This document shows positions 16,519-23,769 of a stretch of DNA of 47,856 bases, piece by piece; position 1 is the first letter of the stretch, and every line of letters starts with the position of its first letter. The notes beneath the pieces are model-generated. The model saw only the letters and a program-made list of their open reading frames with translations, ran no database searches and had not been told where the DNA came from. The DNA comes from Tildeniella torsiva UHER 1998/13D. Its GTDB lineage: Bacteria > Cyanobacteriota > Cyanobacteriia > Phormidesmidales > Phormidesmidaceae. Position numbers and translations under genes: made by a program. The stretch is taken from positions 1-47,856 of the forward strand of contig JAHHIH010000034.1 in assembly GCA_019358835.1 (NCBI GenBank), read 5' to 3'.

Positions 16519-17370
16519 ATGACTCGTTTCGCCGATCCCCCCTCCGATGCTGACCAGCCTTCTAGCCTCGACCATTTGCGTCGAGAAAATCAGCGCCTGC
16601 GTCAGGAAAACGCCGACCTGCGCATCGCCCTCTCTAATACGGCGGAGCACGGGGATTTGATCGAGGCCACCCTCCACAAGACCAACCAGCGGCTTCAGGC
16701 TGAAATGGTCGAGCGCCTGCGGGCCGAGGCCACGCTCAGAACCCTAATCGACCTGATCTCGCGTCAGAAAGCCGATTTAGAAATCATCATGCACACCATC
16801 ATGGAGCACGGCGATACCCTCGACACCCAGTGGCACCAGAAGTTTTGCGCCGCCATGGTGCGAGCCGACATCGACGGCCTTACCCAAATTCCTAACCGGC
16901 GGCGGTTTGACGAGTACCTGGTGCAGCAGTGGCAGGTGATGGTGCATGAGCAGGAGTCGCTAGCGTTGATTTTGTGCGACCTCGATGCCTTTAAGATCTA
17001 CAACGACACCTACGGTCACCTGGCTGGCGACACCTGCCTGGTGCAGGTGGCCACGGTGCTACGCCACTGCCTGCACCACAGCAGCGACCTAGTCGCCCGC
17101 TACGGCGGGGAGGAATTTGTGGCCATTTTGCCCCGTACCACCCTGGCCAAAGCCCAGGTGGTGGCCCAGCGCATTCAGCGGGAAGTCTTAGGACTGCGGA
17201 TTCCGCACCAGCATTCCACCGTGGCCCCGGTGGTAACCGTCAGCATTGGCGTGGCGAGCACCATTCCCCATGCCCAGGTCAGTGCCGCTGACCTACTTCA
17301 ACGGGCCGATGAACAGCTCTACCAGGCCAAGCACATGGGTAAAAACCAAATTTTCGCGGCCAGCCTCTAG
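16519..17370 (+). CDS. GGDEF diguanylate cyclase
   Basis: I chose the ATG at 16519, 19 bp after the phosphatase stop; an in-frame upstream extension would run back into the phosphatase gene. The 283-residue protein has an N-terminal coiled coil (about residues 15-95, heptad-rich with many Leu/Glu/Arg) and a GGDEF domain (about 115-283) with DGLTQIPNRRRFDEYL, the metal Asp in LILCDLDAFKIYND, and an intact active-site RYGGEEF. It should make c-di-GMP. An RxxD inhibitory site is not evident before GGEEF. There is no membrane segment, so it is a soluble cyclase, probably switched through the coiled coil by a partner such as the STAS protein at 18088. Confidence 0.88.
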   Translation: MTRFADPPSDADQPSSLDHLRRENQRLRQENADLRIALSNTAEHGDLIEATLHKTNQRLQAEMVERLRAEATLRTLIDLISRQKADLEIIMHTIMEHGDTLDTQWHQKFCAAMVRADIDGLTQIPNRRRFDEYLVQQWQVMVHEQESLALILCDLDAFKIYNDTYGHLAGDTCLVQVATVLRHCLHHSSDLVARYGGEEFVAILPRTTLAKAQVVAQRIQREVLGLRIPHQHSTVAPVVTVSIGVASTIPHAQVSAADLLQRADEQLYQAKHMGKNQIFAASL

Positions 17371-17414
17371 TTTTTTACGTGATCCCTGCGATTTTGTTGC
17401 CAGTTATTGACGCT

Positions 17415-18029
17415 ATGATCTCGACTTCTAATCCCAACCAGTTTGGCCGCTTTGTAGACTGCTTAGAAAACAGTAAAGAGTACCTGACGATTTGCTTTTC
17501 GCCTTCGGCCTCGGCCCGACAGCAGCGGTGGCGCAACTACGGTCTTTCGGCAGATTTTCTGGGGGATTACTTTGCCACCTTCTTCCCTGGCAGCCCCCAC
17601 AAGGCGGGGTCTTCTGAGGACTTAATGCAGCGCGAAACAGTGAAGTCTGCCATTAGCTATATTGCCAACGAGCTGCTCGAAAATGCGATCAAGTATCACA
17701 CCGATCGCACCCCAGATCCGATTAGTATTTCGCTATTCTTATACGAAGACTTTATTGTATTTCAGTCGATCAATTTGGTTGAGCCTCTGGCCGCCGAACA
17801 ATTTCAGGGGTTTATTCAAGACATTCTCACCGCCAGCGACATCGATGCCGTGTTCTCCCAACAGCTCGAAAAAGCGGCCACAGGCCAGGGGGAATCGCAC
17901 ATGGGCTTTTTGACGATGATGTGTGACTACGGCGTGGAATTTGGCTGGGGATTTAGGCCACCCGTTCTGCACCAAGACTTTGTTGAAGTCAATGTGCAGG
18001 CTTACCTTAGCCTGAAAGCAACCTTTTGA
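17415..18029 (+). CDS. DUF6272 / HATPase-like anti-sigma-type kinase (SiaB-like)
   Basis: The 204-residue protein (ATG at 17415; a GTG at 17379 is an alternative start) contains the N-box of a GHKL ATPase, YIANELLENAIKYH, which holds the Mg-ATP-binding Glu and Asn. Downstream a Gly-containing loop, GQGESHMGFLTMMCDYG, fits the G-box region. Overall length and pattern match DUF6272 proteins, the family of the SiaB kinase. In partner-switching systems such a kinase phosphorylates the STAS antagonist. It lies between the cyclase and STAS genes with short spacers, so it is co-transcribed. The kinase role is inferred from family and context. Confidence 0.75.
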   Translation: MISTSNPNQFGRFVDCLENSKEYLTICFSPSASARQQRWRNYGLSADFLGDYFATFFPGSPHKAGSSEDLMQRETVKSAISYIANELLENAIKYHTDRTPDPISISLFLYEDFIVFQSINLVEPLAAEQFQGFIQDILTASDIDAVFSQQLEKAATGQGESHMGFLTMMCDYGVEFGWGFRPPVLHQDFVEVNVQAYLSLKATF

Positions 18030-18087
18030 TCTGCCACCGCCCTAGTTTTTTGCCCGCCCCCTTACCCCCACCCCAACGCCCGATGCC

Positions 18088-18471
18088 ATGATGTCTGACT
18101 CGACCATGATTGAAACCGAAGACTACCGCGTGTATTACCAGGCAGACCGGTCTACCGTGTTCTTTGAAGGCTTTCTGCGGCTAGACGGCATTGAAGCCTA
18201 CCAACCCGTGATGGATCTACTCATGGCGGCCATAGAGGGCGACCAGTGCATCTTAGATCTTCACCAGCTGGAGTTTTTAAACAGCTCAGGTATCAGCATG
18301 CTGTCGATGTTTGTGGTCAAAGTGCGCGATCGCGGCACCACCCGGCTCAGCTTTCGTGGATCGGAGGCCATTCTCTGGCAGACGCGATCGCTCAAAAACC
18401 TCAAACGCCTCATGCCCGACCTCACCATCGAAATGCTGCGCCCCCAAACCAGTGCTGACCCAAATCCCTAA
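18088..18471 (+). CDS. STAS-domain anti-anti-sigma-like protein
   Basis: A 127-residue single STAS domain. The motif CILDLHQLEFLNSSGISML (about residues 54-72) contains the Ser pair at 66-67, the position phosphorylated in SpoIIAA/RsbV-type proteins. It is the expected substrate of the kinase at 17415 and the phosphatase at 14367. An ATG at 18106 would give a slightly shorter protein. It is the last gene of the operon. By analogy with the SiaC regulator, the dephospho form could bind and activate the neighbouring diguanylate cyclase, or sequester the kinase; which of these holds is not visible in the sequence. Confidence 0.82.
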   Translation: MMSDSTMIETEDYRVYYQADRSTVFFEGFLRLDGIEAYQPVMDLLMAAIEGDQCILDLHQLEFLNSSGISMLSMFVVKVRDRGTTRLSFRGSEAILWQTRSLKNLKRLMPDLTIEMLRPQTSADPNP

Positions 18472-18580
18472 TTCCGATAGCAAAAGAACGAGAATAGAAG
18501 AGCGAAACTGAAAAAATGCTCGATGAGCTTGAATCCTGGCATTTTGGGCTGCCCTAACCCAGACTTCGCCTACTACCCAC

Positions 18581-18606
18581 AAAAAAAGCGCGGCTTCAGC
18601 CGCGCC
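18581..18606 (-). terminator. rho-independent terminator of the htrA-like gene
   Basis: On the minus strand a 7-bp GC stem (GCGCGGC/GCCGCGC) with a 4-base loop is followed directly by seven T residues. It lies 46 bp past the protease stop and is a textbook intrinsic terminator. On the plus strand it may also stop read-through from the STAS operon. Confidence 0.85.
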
Positions 18607-18651
18607 TTGATGCATCAGTTCCACCGAGACGGGGGGAACCGGGTAGATGCA

Positions 18652-19977
18652 TTAGCGGGTCGGCACGTTGCCAGGACGTACCGAAATGGTTTGCTCGCGG
18701 CCATCACGGCGCAGGGTGATGGCGAGGTCTTGCCCCACGGTCGAACCCTCAACCGCCTGCTGAACAGCGGCACTTTCGCTGACTGGCTGACCTTCGACGG
18801 ACACAATCACGTCCCCTGGGCGCAGGCCACCTCGGGCCGCTGGGGAGTTGGGCATCACCTGCACAATCAACACCCCTTCTTCCTCTTCCACAGAGAAGGG
18901 GCGGTCGGGGCTATTGTTGATATTTTCCTTCACCTCGGGTGACAGATTCGCCATCTGAATACCCAGGTAGGCGTGCTCGACCCGGCCAGTTTCAATTAGC
19001 TGGGCGCTGATGCGCTGCACGGTGTTGATCGGAATCGCAAAGCCAATGCCCTGCGCCCCCTGGATGATGGCGGTGTTGACGCCAATCACCTCACCGTTGA
19101 GGTTGAGCAAGGGGCCGCCGGAGTTACCGGGATTAATGGCGGCATCGGTTTGAATAAAGTCAACCCGCTTGTCGGGCACACCTACCTCGCGGCTAGAGCG
19201 ACCGGTGGCGCTAATGATGCCCGCCGTAACAGTGCTGTCGAGACCCAGGGGGTTGCCAATGGCGATCGCCCATTCCCCAGTCTGTAGCTGGTCAGAATCG
19301 CTGATGGCGACGGTGGGCAGGTCGGTGGCTTCAATCTTGATCACCGCCACATCGGTTACCTCGTCGGCCCCCATCACCCGGCCCGTAAAGCTGCGACCGT
19401 CGGTCAGGGTTACCTGCACTTCGTCGGCCCCGGCGACCACGTGGGCGTTAGTAATAATTTGCCCGTCGGCGGAAGTAATAAAGCCCGAACCCACGCCCCG
19501 CTGCACTTGCTCACCCTGGGGCATCTGCATGTTGCCAAAGAACTGCCGGAAGAACGGGTCTTGGAACATAGGCGGCACGTTGGTCTGCACCGTGCGGGCC
19601 GCGTCAATGCGCACCACCGAGGGCTCTACCTGGCGCACAATGTCGGCAATGACATTAGGGTTGGAGACCGAGGGCGCGATCGCTACATTACTCTGGGCGC
19701 GATCGCCCTGTGGCTGACTCTCCTGGGCCTCAGGAGCTGGAGCCGGAGATTCCTGATCGCCATTGTTCCAGAAGCCGTTGTCCCAGAATACGTCGGTGGT
19801 GGTTGGCTGGCTGGTGGCCGAGAACTGCACCAGGGCACTTATGGCCTGACCACCAGCCGTGGCGATTCCCGCCCCCAAAAGCACTAGGGCCAACGACTTG
19901 GCTGCGGGCCGCACGCTGCGCCCAGATCCTTGCTCAGAAACAGGCTCAGAAGCACGCCCAGAACCATCCTTATCCAT
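18652..19977 (-). CDS. HtrA/DegP-family trypsin-like serine protease
   Basis: I chose the ATG at 19977 because GAGGTAACGGCA lies just upstream; ATGs at 20004 and 20070 are in frame but lack this. The 441-residue protein has an N-terminal TM or uncleaved signal ([20 protein letters not shown]), a Pro/Glu/Gln-rich linker, a chymotrypsin-fold protease with the triad His in TNAHVVAG, Asp in TDVAVIKI and Ser in GNSGGPLL, and one C-terminal PDZ domain ([22 protein letters not shown]). This is the Deg/HhoA/HhoB/HtrA architecture of cyanobacteria and acts in envelope or periplasmic protein quality control. The orthologue within the three-member family cannot be fixed by eye. A strong terminator follows. 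Confidence 0.92.
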   Translation of the reverse strand: MDKDGSGRASEPVSEQGSGRSVRPAAKSLALVLLGAGIATAGGQAISALVQFSATSQPTTTDVFWDNGFWNNGDQESPAPAPEAQESQPQGDRAQSNVAIAPSVSNPNVIADIVRQVEPSVVRIDAARTVQTNVPPMFQDPFFRQFFGNMQMPQGEQVQRGVGSGFITSADGQIITNAHVVAGADEVQVTLTDGRSFTGRVMGADEVTDVAVIKIEATDLPTVAISDSDQLQTGEWAIAIGNPLGLDSTVTAGIISATGRSSREVGVPDKRVDFIQTDAAINPGNSGGPLLNLNGEVIGVNTAIIQGAQGIGFAIPINTVQRISAQLIETGRVEHAYLGIQMANLSPEVKENINNSPDRPFSVEEEEGVLIVQVMPNSPAARGGLRPGDVIVSVEGQPVSESAAVQQAVEGSTVGQDLAITLRRDGREQTISVRPGNVPTR

Positions 19978-20101
19978 TGCCGTTACCTCGTTTATGTCTC
20001 GCATGATGTTTACAACAATAGAGATATGGTATGGCAAGGGGGTGGCGGGTCCATGGCGAAGCTGTGACACTTTAGCCGCTTTGACTGTGACGATTTTGCG
20101 G

Positions 20102-20140
20102 TCAGCGCCAAACCCTTGCTGGGCAAGGGTTTGGCGCTGA
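20102..20140. terminator. 18-bp perfect hairpin
   Basis: TCAGCGCCAAACCCTTGC and its exact complement GCAAGGGTTTGGCGCTGA are separated by only TGG. The 18-bp perfect stem lies just after the VWA gene on the minus strand and before the protease promoter. It has no long U-tract, but the stem strength makes a terminator or mRNA-stabilising structure likely. Confidence 0.65.
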
Positions 20141-20156
20141 TTCAGCCGATGTTTAA

Positions 20157-21443
20157 TTAGGCTTTTCCCTTCCCATCCGTTGAATCCATCGATCGCTGGG
20201 GCTTAGATTTACCCGTGCGCGACAGGTTAAAGGATTGAGAGAATGCCTTCTTGCGGGCACCAGCCACGTTGCCTCGCTGGTAGTCCAACTCCAAGTCTTG
20301 CAGGATGGCCTGCTCTTCGAGCAGCACTGGGCTGGGGGCCATCGCCGCCATCGCTATCCGGGCGTTGCCTAAGGAGGCGCTGGCGGCGGCATAGTCGCCC
20401 TGGTCGGAATACATGACTGCCTCGCGGCGAGCGCGGGCTGCCATCAGCAGAGCCACCTGCTCTTGCACCGCCGGGTTGGCGGGGAAATCGCTGAACTGAG
20501 CGGAGCTGACCAGGGGCAGCTCTAGCCCCGCCCGCAGCACCTGACGGCCCGAATGGTCGGTGTCATCCCAGGCCAGGCGCACCTGCATGAGTTCGCCACT
20601 TTGGCTCAGGGCAGGCACCTGCAAGCGCACCACTACTTGAATGGGTGAACCCACCATCAGGTTGGGCAGCTTGTAGCGCCGGGTGTCGGTTTTCTCAAAA
20701 TCATTCAGCACATCCATGACGGTGACACCGCTGCGGGATTCTACCCCGAGGCTGACTCGCTGGCCCAGGGTGGCGGCCAGCCCCGACAGCTCGGTTTCAA
20801 AAATGGTGGGCAACTGGTCGGCAGATTCAATATGGAAGAAGTTGCCGTCGCCGCTGCGGGCCATGGCGGCGAGCAGGTCTTCGCTATAGTCGTTGCCGAT
20901 GCCCAGGGTAGTGGTACTGACGCCGCGCTGGGCGAGGCCGTGAACATCATTGGCGATCGCATCCGGCCTGGTCTCTCCCACATTAGCCAGCCCGTCGGAG
21001 AGCACAATCACCCGGTTGAGCTGGGCTGGGTTGAGGTACTGGCTGACCTGCACCCCGCCCTCGACCCAGCCAGCGTGGAGCGCCGTGGAGCCCCGCGAGT
21101 GGACGTGGCTGAGCTTTTCGAGCAGGGTGTTTTTGTCGGTGGCCAGGGTGCTGGGCACCAGGGTCTCGATGCGGTCATCGAAGAGCACGACGCTGATGCG
21201 ATCGCAGGGCAGCAAATTCTCCACGGCAAAGCGGGCGGCCTCGCGGGCGTAGTGCATCTTTTGCCCCTGCATGGAGCCGGAGCGATCGATCGCCAGGCTG
21301 AGGTTGAGCGGCACGCGGTCTGCCTTGAGGGCGACGGCGGGGGGCGTGATCCGCACCAGCACATCGAGGGTCATGGGCTGCTGGGTGACGATCGCCCCGT
21401 AGAGCGGAATCAGTTCGAGGGTAGGGAGAGCGGGTTGGGTCAT
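20157..21443 (-). CDS. VWA-domain protein (secreted signal absent)
   Basis: The start at 21443 is fixed by GAGGCCACC upstream and by ATGA overlap with the preceding MerR-type gene; the longer open frame upstream reads nonsense. The 428-residue cytosolic protein has a von Willebrand factor A domain at about residues 40-215 with an intact MIDAS: D-R-S-G-S at the first strand, the Thr in GSTALHAG, and the Asp in [13 protein letters not shown]. The C-terminal half is a beta-rich domain plus a helical tail ([20 protein letters not shown]). No catalytic motif is present; it should bind a partner through a metal ion. Translational coupling to the regulator suggests they act together. Confidence 0.85.
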   Translation of the reverse strand: MTQPALPTLELIPLYGAIVTQQPMTLDVLVRITPPAVALKADRVPLNLSLAIDRSGSMQGQKMHYAREAARFAVENLLPCDRISVVLFDDRIETLVPSTLATDKNTLLEKLSHVHSRGSTALHAGWVEGGVQVSQYLNPAQLNRVIVLSDGLANVGETRPDAIANDVHGLAQRGVSTTTLGIGNDYSEDLLAAMARSGDGNFFHIESADQLPTIFETELSGLAATLGQRVSLGVESRSGVTVMDVLNDFEKTDTRRYKLPNLMVGSPIQVVVRLQVPALSQSGELMQVRLAWDDTDHSGRQVLRAGLELPLVSSAQFSDFPANPAVQEQVALLMAARARREAVMYSDQGDYAAASASLGNARIAMAAMAPSPVLLEEQAILQDLELDYQRGNVAGARKKAFSQSFNLSRTGKSKPQRSMDSTDGKGKA

Positions 21444-22138
21444 GGTGGCCTCTGGGTGGATTTGAGGTGGGCGAGGTGGTCGGCAATGAGTTGCAGCAGG
21501 CTGTCGCGTTCGTGGGCGGTGGCGGGGGCGGCAAAGTCTTGCCGAACGTGGAGTTCTAAACCGTCGAGAATTTCTAGACGAGTCCAGGGCTGGGGTGGAG
21601 ATGCAGGTGGGGCAGCGGGGGCCGGGGCCGCCTGCTGTGGGGAGACACGTAGGTCTCCCCCTACAGGACTGGTAGAACGCTTGGGCGAACGGTCTGATGG
21701 TGAGGATTCCCTGCATTGGCCTTTGGCCGGGCCTTGCCCATCGCGAATTTGAGACAAAAACGCCAGCGCCGGGTTCGCGGCCTCAACTGTGAGTTGAACC
21801 CCTCCTTGCAGGATGTTTTCTAAGGCCGCGTCAGACTGGCCGCCGATCAGGCTGCTGATGGAGCTGGTGCTGTACCCTTCCGCTAGCAGGCGGCGCAGCA
21901 CCAGCAATTGCAGTAGATGCCGGTAGGTATAACGAGCTTCGCGCCCCTGCTTGAGGGGCTTGTCTAACCATCCCTGAGTAGTGTAATGGCGCACCAGCCG
22001 AGGGTTGACCGGCTCTTGCCCGCGATTTCCAGAACCCTGGTCGGGCAAAAACTGCGGCAGCAGGTCATTGGTCACCTCAACGAAGCGATCCAAAACCATC
22101 TCAGGCTGTTGCTGGGCAATTTGTTGCAACATGCTCAT
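21440..22138 (-). CDS. MerR-type helix-turn-helix regulator
   Basis: This 232-residue protein has a MerR-like winged helix at about residues 43-105: NPRLVRHYTTQGWL then REARYTYRHLLQLLVLRRLLAEGYS, the usual R-x-Y and Y-x-x-x-x-L pattern. The segment before it is atypically long. The C-terminus is a Pro/Ala/Gln linker followed by a helical piece (ERDSLLQLIADHLAHL) in place of a cysteine-rich metal site, so it is not a metal or redox MerR sensor. It shares ATGA with the VWA gene. Its promoter contains TTGACA and TATCAT with a palindromic arm between them, which implies autoregulation. Confidence 0.78.
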   Translation of the reverse strand: MSMLQQIAQQQPEMVLDRFVEVTNDLLPQFLPDQGSGNRGQEPVNPRLVRHYTTQGWLDKPLKQGREARYTYRHLLQLLVLRRLLAEGYSTSSISSLIGGQSDAALENILQGGVQLTVEAANPALAFLSQIRDGQGPAKGQCRESSPSDRSPKRSTSPVGGDLRVSPQQAAPAPAAPPASPPQPWTRLEILDGLELHVRQDFAAPATAHERDSLLQLIADHLAHLKSTQRPP

Positions 22139-22144
22139 AGGCCT

Positions 22145-22174
22145 ATGATAAACACTTGCAAATTAAATTGTCAA
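22145..22174 (-). promoter_or_regulatory. sigma70-type promoter of the MerR-type gene
   Basis: On the minus strand TTGACA (22169-22174) and TATCAT (22145-22150) are separated by 18 bp, slightly long as in MerR-controlled promoters. The start codon follows after 6 bp, so the 5' leader is extremely short. Confidence 0.6.
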
Positions 22175-22198
22175 TAACATTTCAAATTGCAAGTGTTT
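22150..22198. promoter_or_regulatory. 12-bp inverted repeat, likely operator for divergent genes
   Basis: AAACACTTGCAA (22150-22161) and TTGCAAGTGTTT (22187-22198) are perfect inverted copies spaced by 25 bp, between the MerR-type gene and the divergent SDR gene. One arm sits between the -10 and -35 of the regulator promoter. It is the obvious candidate binding site for the regulator, controlling itself and the SDR gene. Confidence 0.65.
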
Positions 22199-22233
22199 GT
22201 CCATCCACCCCCTACCCCTCACCCATCCACCCC

Positions 22234-23070
22234 ATGCCATCTCCCGTAATTCTCATTACCGGCTGTTCCTCGGGCATTGGTAAAGCGCTTTGCCAGGCGT
22301 TTCATCGGCAGGGCTGTCGAGTGGTGGCAACGGCCAGACGGGTAGAGGCTCTGGGTGAATTAAAGGCCCAAGGCATCATGACATTGCTCCTGGATGTGAC
22401 CGACTCAGCAGCGATCCAGCAGGTGGTCGAAACCGTTCTCGCTCAAATCGGTCGGATCGACATTTTGGTTAACAATGCGGGCTTTGGTCAGTTTGGCCCG
22501 TTGATGGATCTCAGCCCGACGCAGCTTGAGGCGCAGTTTCAAACCAATGTGCTGGCTCCGCTGGAGCTTGTGCAGCAGGTGGCCCCGGTGATGAAGGGGC
22601 AGCGATCGGGCATTATCGTCAACATCGGCAGCATCTCGGGAGTAGTGACGACGCCCTTTGCTGGGGCTTACTGTGCGTCGAAGGCGGCGTTGCACAGTCT
22701 GTCGGAGGCCCTGCGGATGGAGCTTGCTCCGTTTGGCATCCATGTGGTCACGGTGCAGCCAGGTGCGATTCAGTCAAACTTTGGCCGCACAGCAGAGCAG
22801 GGATTGGCCGGGGTACTCTCACCAGACTTATGGTACGCGCCGCTGGAGTCACAGATTCGCGCCAGGGCGGTGCTGTCTCAGGCGCAGGCGACACCAGTGG
22901 ATGTGTTTGCCAAGCAGTTAGTGACGGTGCTGCTGAGGCCCCAGCCGCCGATAACCATTCGGCTAGGGAAAAAGAGTCGGTGGCTGCCGTTGCTCAAGCA
23001 AATCTTGCCGCCTAGGCTGATGGAGTTTTTGCTCAAGCGGCAGTTTGGCCTCACGCAAATGACGAGATGA
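22234..23070 (+). CDS. SDR-family oxidoreductase
   Basis: The ATG at 22234 puts the Rossmann motif at the N-terminus (VILITGCSSGIGKAL), as expected; the open frame extends upstream into the operator region without homology. The 278-residue protein is a classical short-chain dehydrogenase: NNAGFG, the catalytic Ser in NIGSISG, and Y-C-A-S-K as the YxxxK catalytic pair. Arg residues after beta-2 (ATARR) suggest NADP(H) preference. The C-terminal basic, hydrophobic tail (KKSRWLPLLKQILPPRLMEFLLKR) suggests membrane association, common in SDRs acting on lipids or retinoid-like compounds. It shares the divergent operator with the MerR-type regulator. Confidence 0.88.
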   Translation: MPSPVILITGCSSGIGKALCQAFHRQGCRVVATARRVEALGELKAQGIMTLLLDVTDSAAIQQVVETVLAQIGRIDILVNNAGFGQFGPLMDLSPTQLEAQFQTNVLAPLELVQQVAPVMKGQRSGIIVNIGSISGVVTTPFAGAYCASKAALHSLSEALRMELAPFGIHVVTVQPGAIQSNFGRTAEQGLAGVLSPDLWYAPLESQIRARAVLSQAQATPVDVFAKQLVTVLLRPQPPITIRLGKKSRWLPLLKQILPPRLMEFLLKRQFGLTQMTR

Positions 23071-23097
23071 GGGGATCAGCCGATCTACGGTTTGGTG

Positions 23098-23682
23098 CTA
23101 ACCCTCTTCTACAGCCTGGGTGAACCGCACATCTTCGTAGAGAGCTTCGATGGGGGCTTGCCAGCCTACGCTGGTGAGGTCAAGCGTTTCTGCGGCAATA
23201 TAGGTTTGCAGATCCCAACGGCGCGAAGAAATCCGGCGATAGCGGTCAACACTAATGCTGTCAGCACTGACCAAAACGTATTCTTGCAGAGCGGAGATTT
23301 GACGGTAGTGGGTAAACTTGTCGCCCCGGTCATAGTCGGCAGTGCTGGGAGACAGCACCTCCACAATTAGGCTGGGGTGACGAATGAGTTTAATGGCATC
23401 CCGATCGCGCCCATCGCAGCTCACCATGACATCGGGATAGTGGTAAGGCCCATGGTGAGAAATCTCTACTTTGACATCCGCCATCACCACCAGACACCCT
23501 TTACCGCGCAGATGAGCCTTCAGGGCAGCGGCTAAATTGAGCGCAATTTGATTGCGGGGAATCGTCCCCCCCGTCATTGCAAAGACTTCCCCATCCACAA
23601 AAGCGTACTTAACGTCCTGGGTAGGTTCCCATTCCAGATATTCCTGGGGAGACAAAGGGGTGAAGTTGAGTCTTGCAATCAT
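23098..23682 (-). CDS. Uma2/DUF820 family putative endonuclease
   Basis: A 194-residue protein of the Uma2 family, a PD-(D/E)XK-fold group greatly expanded in cyanobacteria. It has the start pattern LSPQEYLEWE, the VDGEVFAMTGGT block, the acidic YPDVMVSCD, and the hallmark LIVEVLSPSTADYDRGDKFTHYR with the E...D...K-type catalytic core. It is intact and about the usual length. The biological role of the family is unknown. It is convergent with the SDR gene and lies upstream of nothing obvious on its strand. Confidence 0.88.
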   Translation of the reverse strand: MIARLNFTPLSPQEYLEWEPTQDVKYAFVDGEVFAMTGGTIPRNQIALNLAAALKAHLRGKGCLVVMADVKVEISHHGPYHYPDVMVSCDGRDRDAIKLIRHPSLIVEVLSPSTADYDRGDKFTHYRQISALQEYVLVSADSISVDRYRRISSRRWDLQTYIAAETLDLTSVGWQAPIEALYEDVRFTQAVEEG

Positions 23683-23769
23683 GGGGTCTACCGCTGCGCA
23701 TCCATCTCAGGGAGAAAGCCTTTGGTTTGATCTTAATTGTGGCATAGGCATCGTTAGCGGCAGTTGGCT

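Noticed and set aside
20832..21752. 306-residue plus-strand frame
   Set aside because: It lies opposite the VWA gene, whose MIDAS motifs and coupling are clear; the plus translation has no family features.
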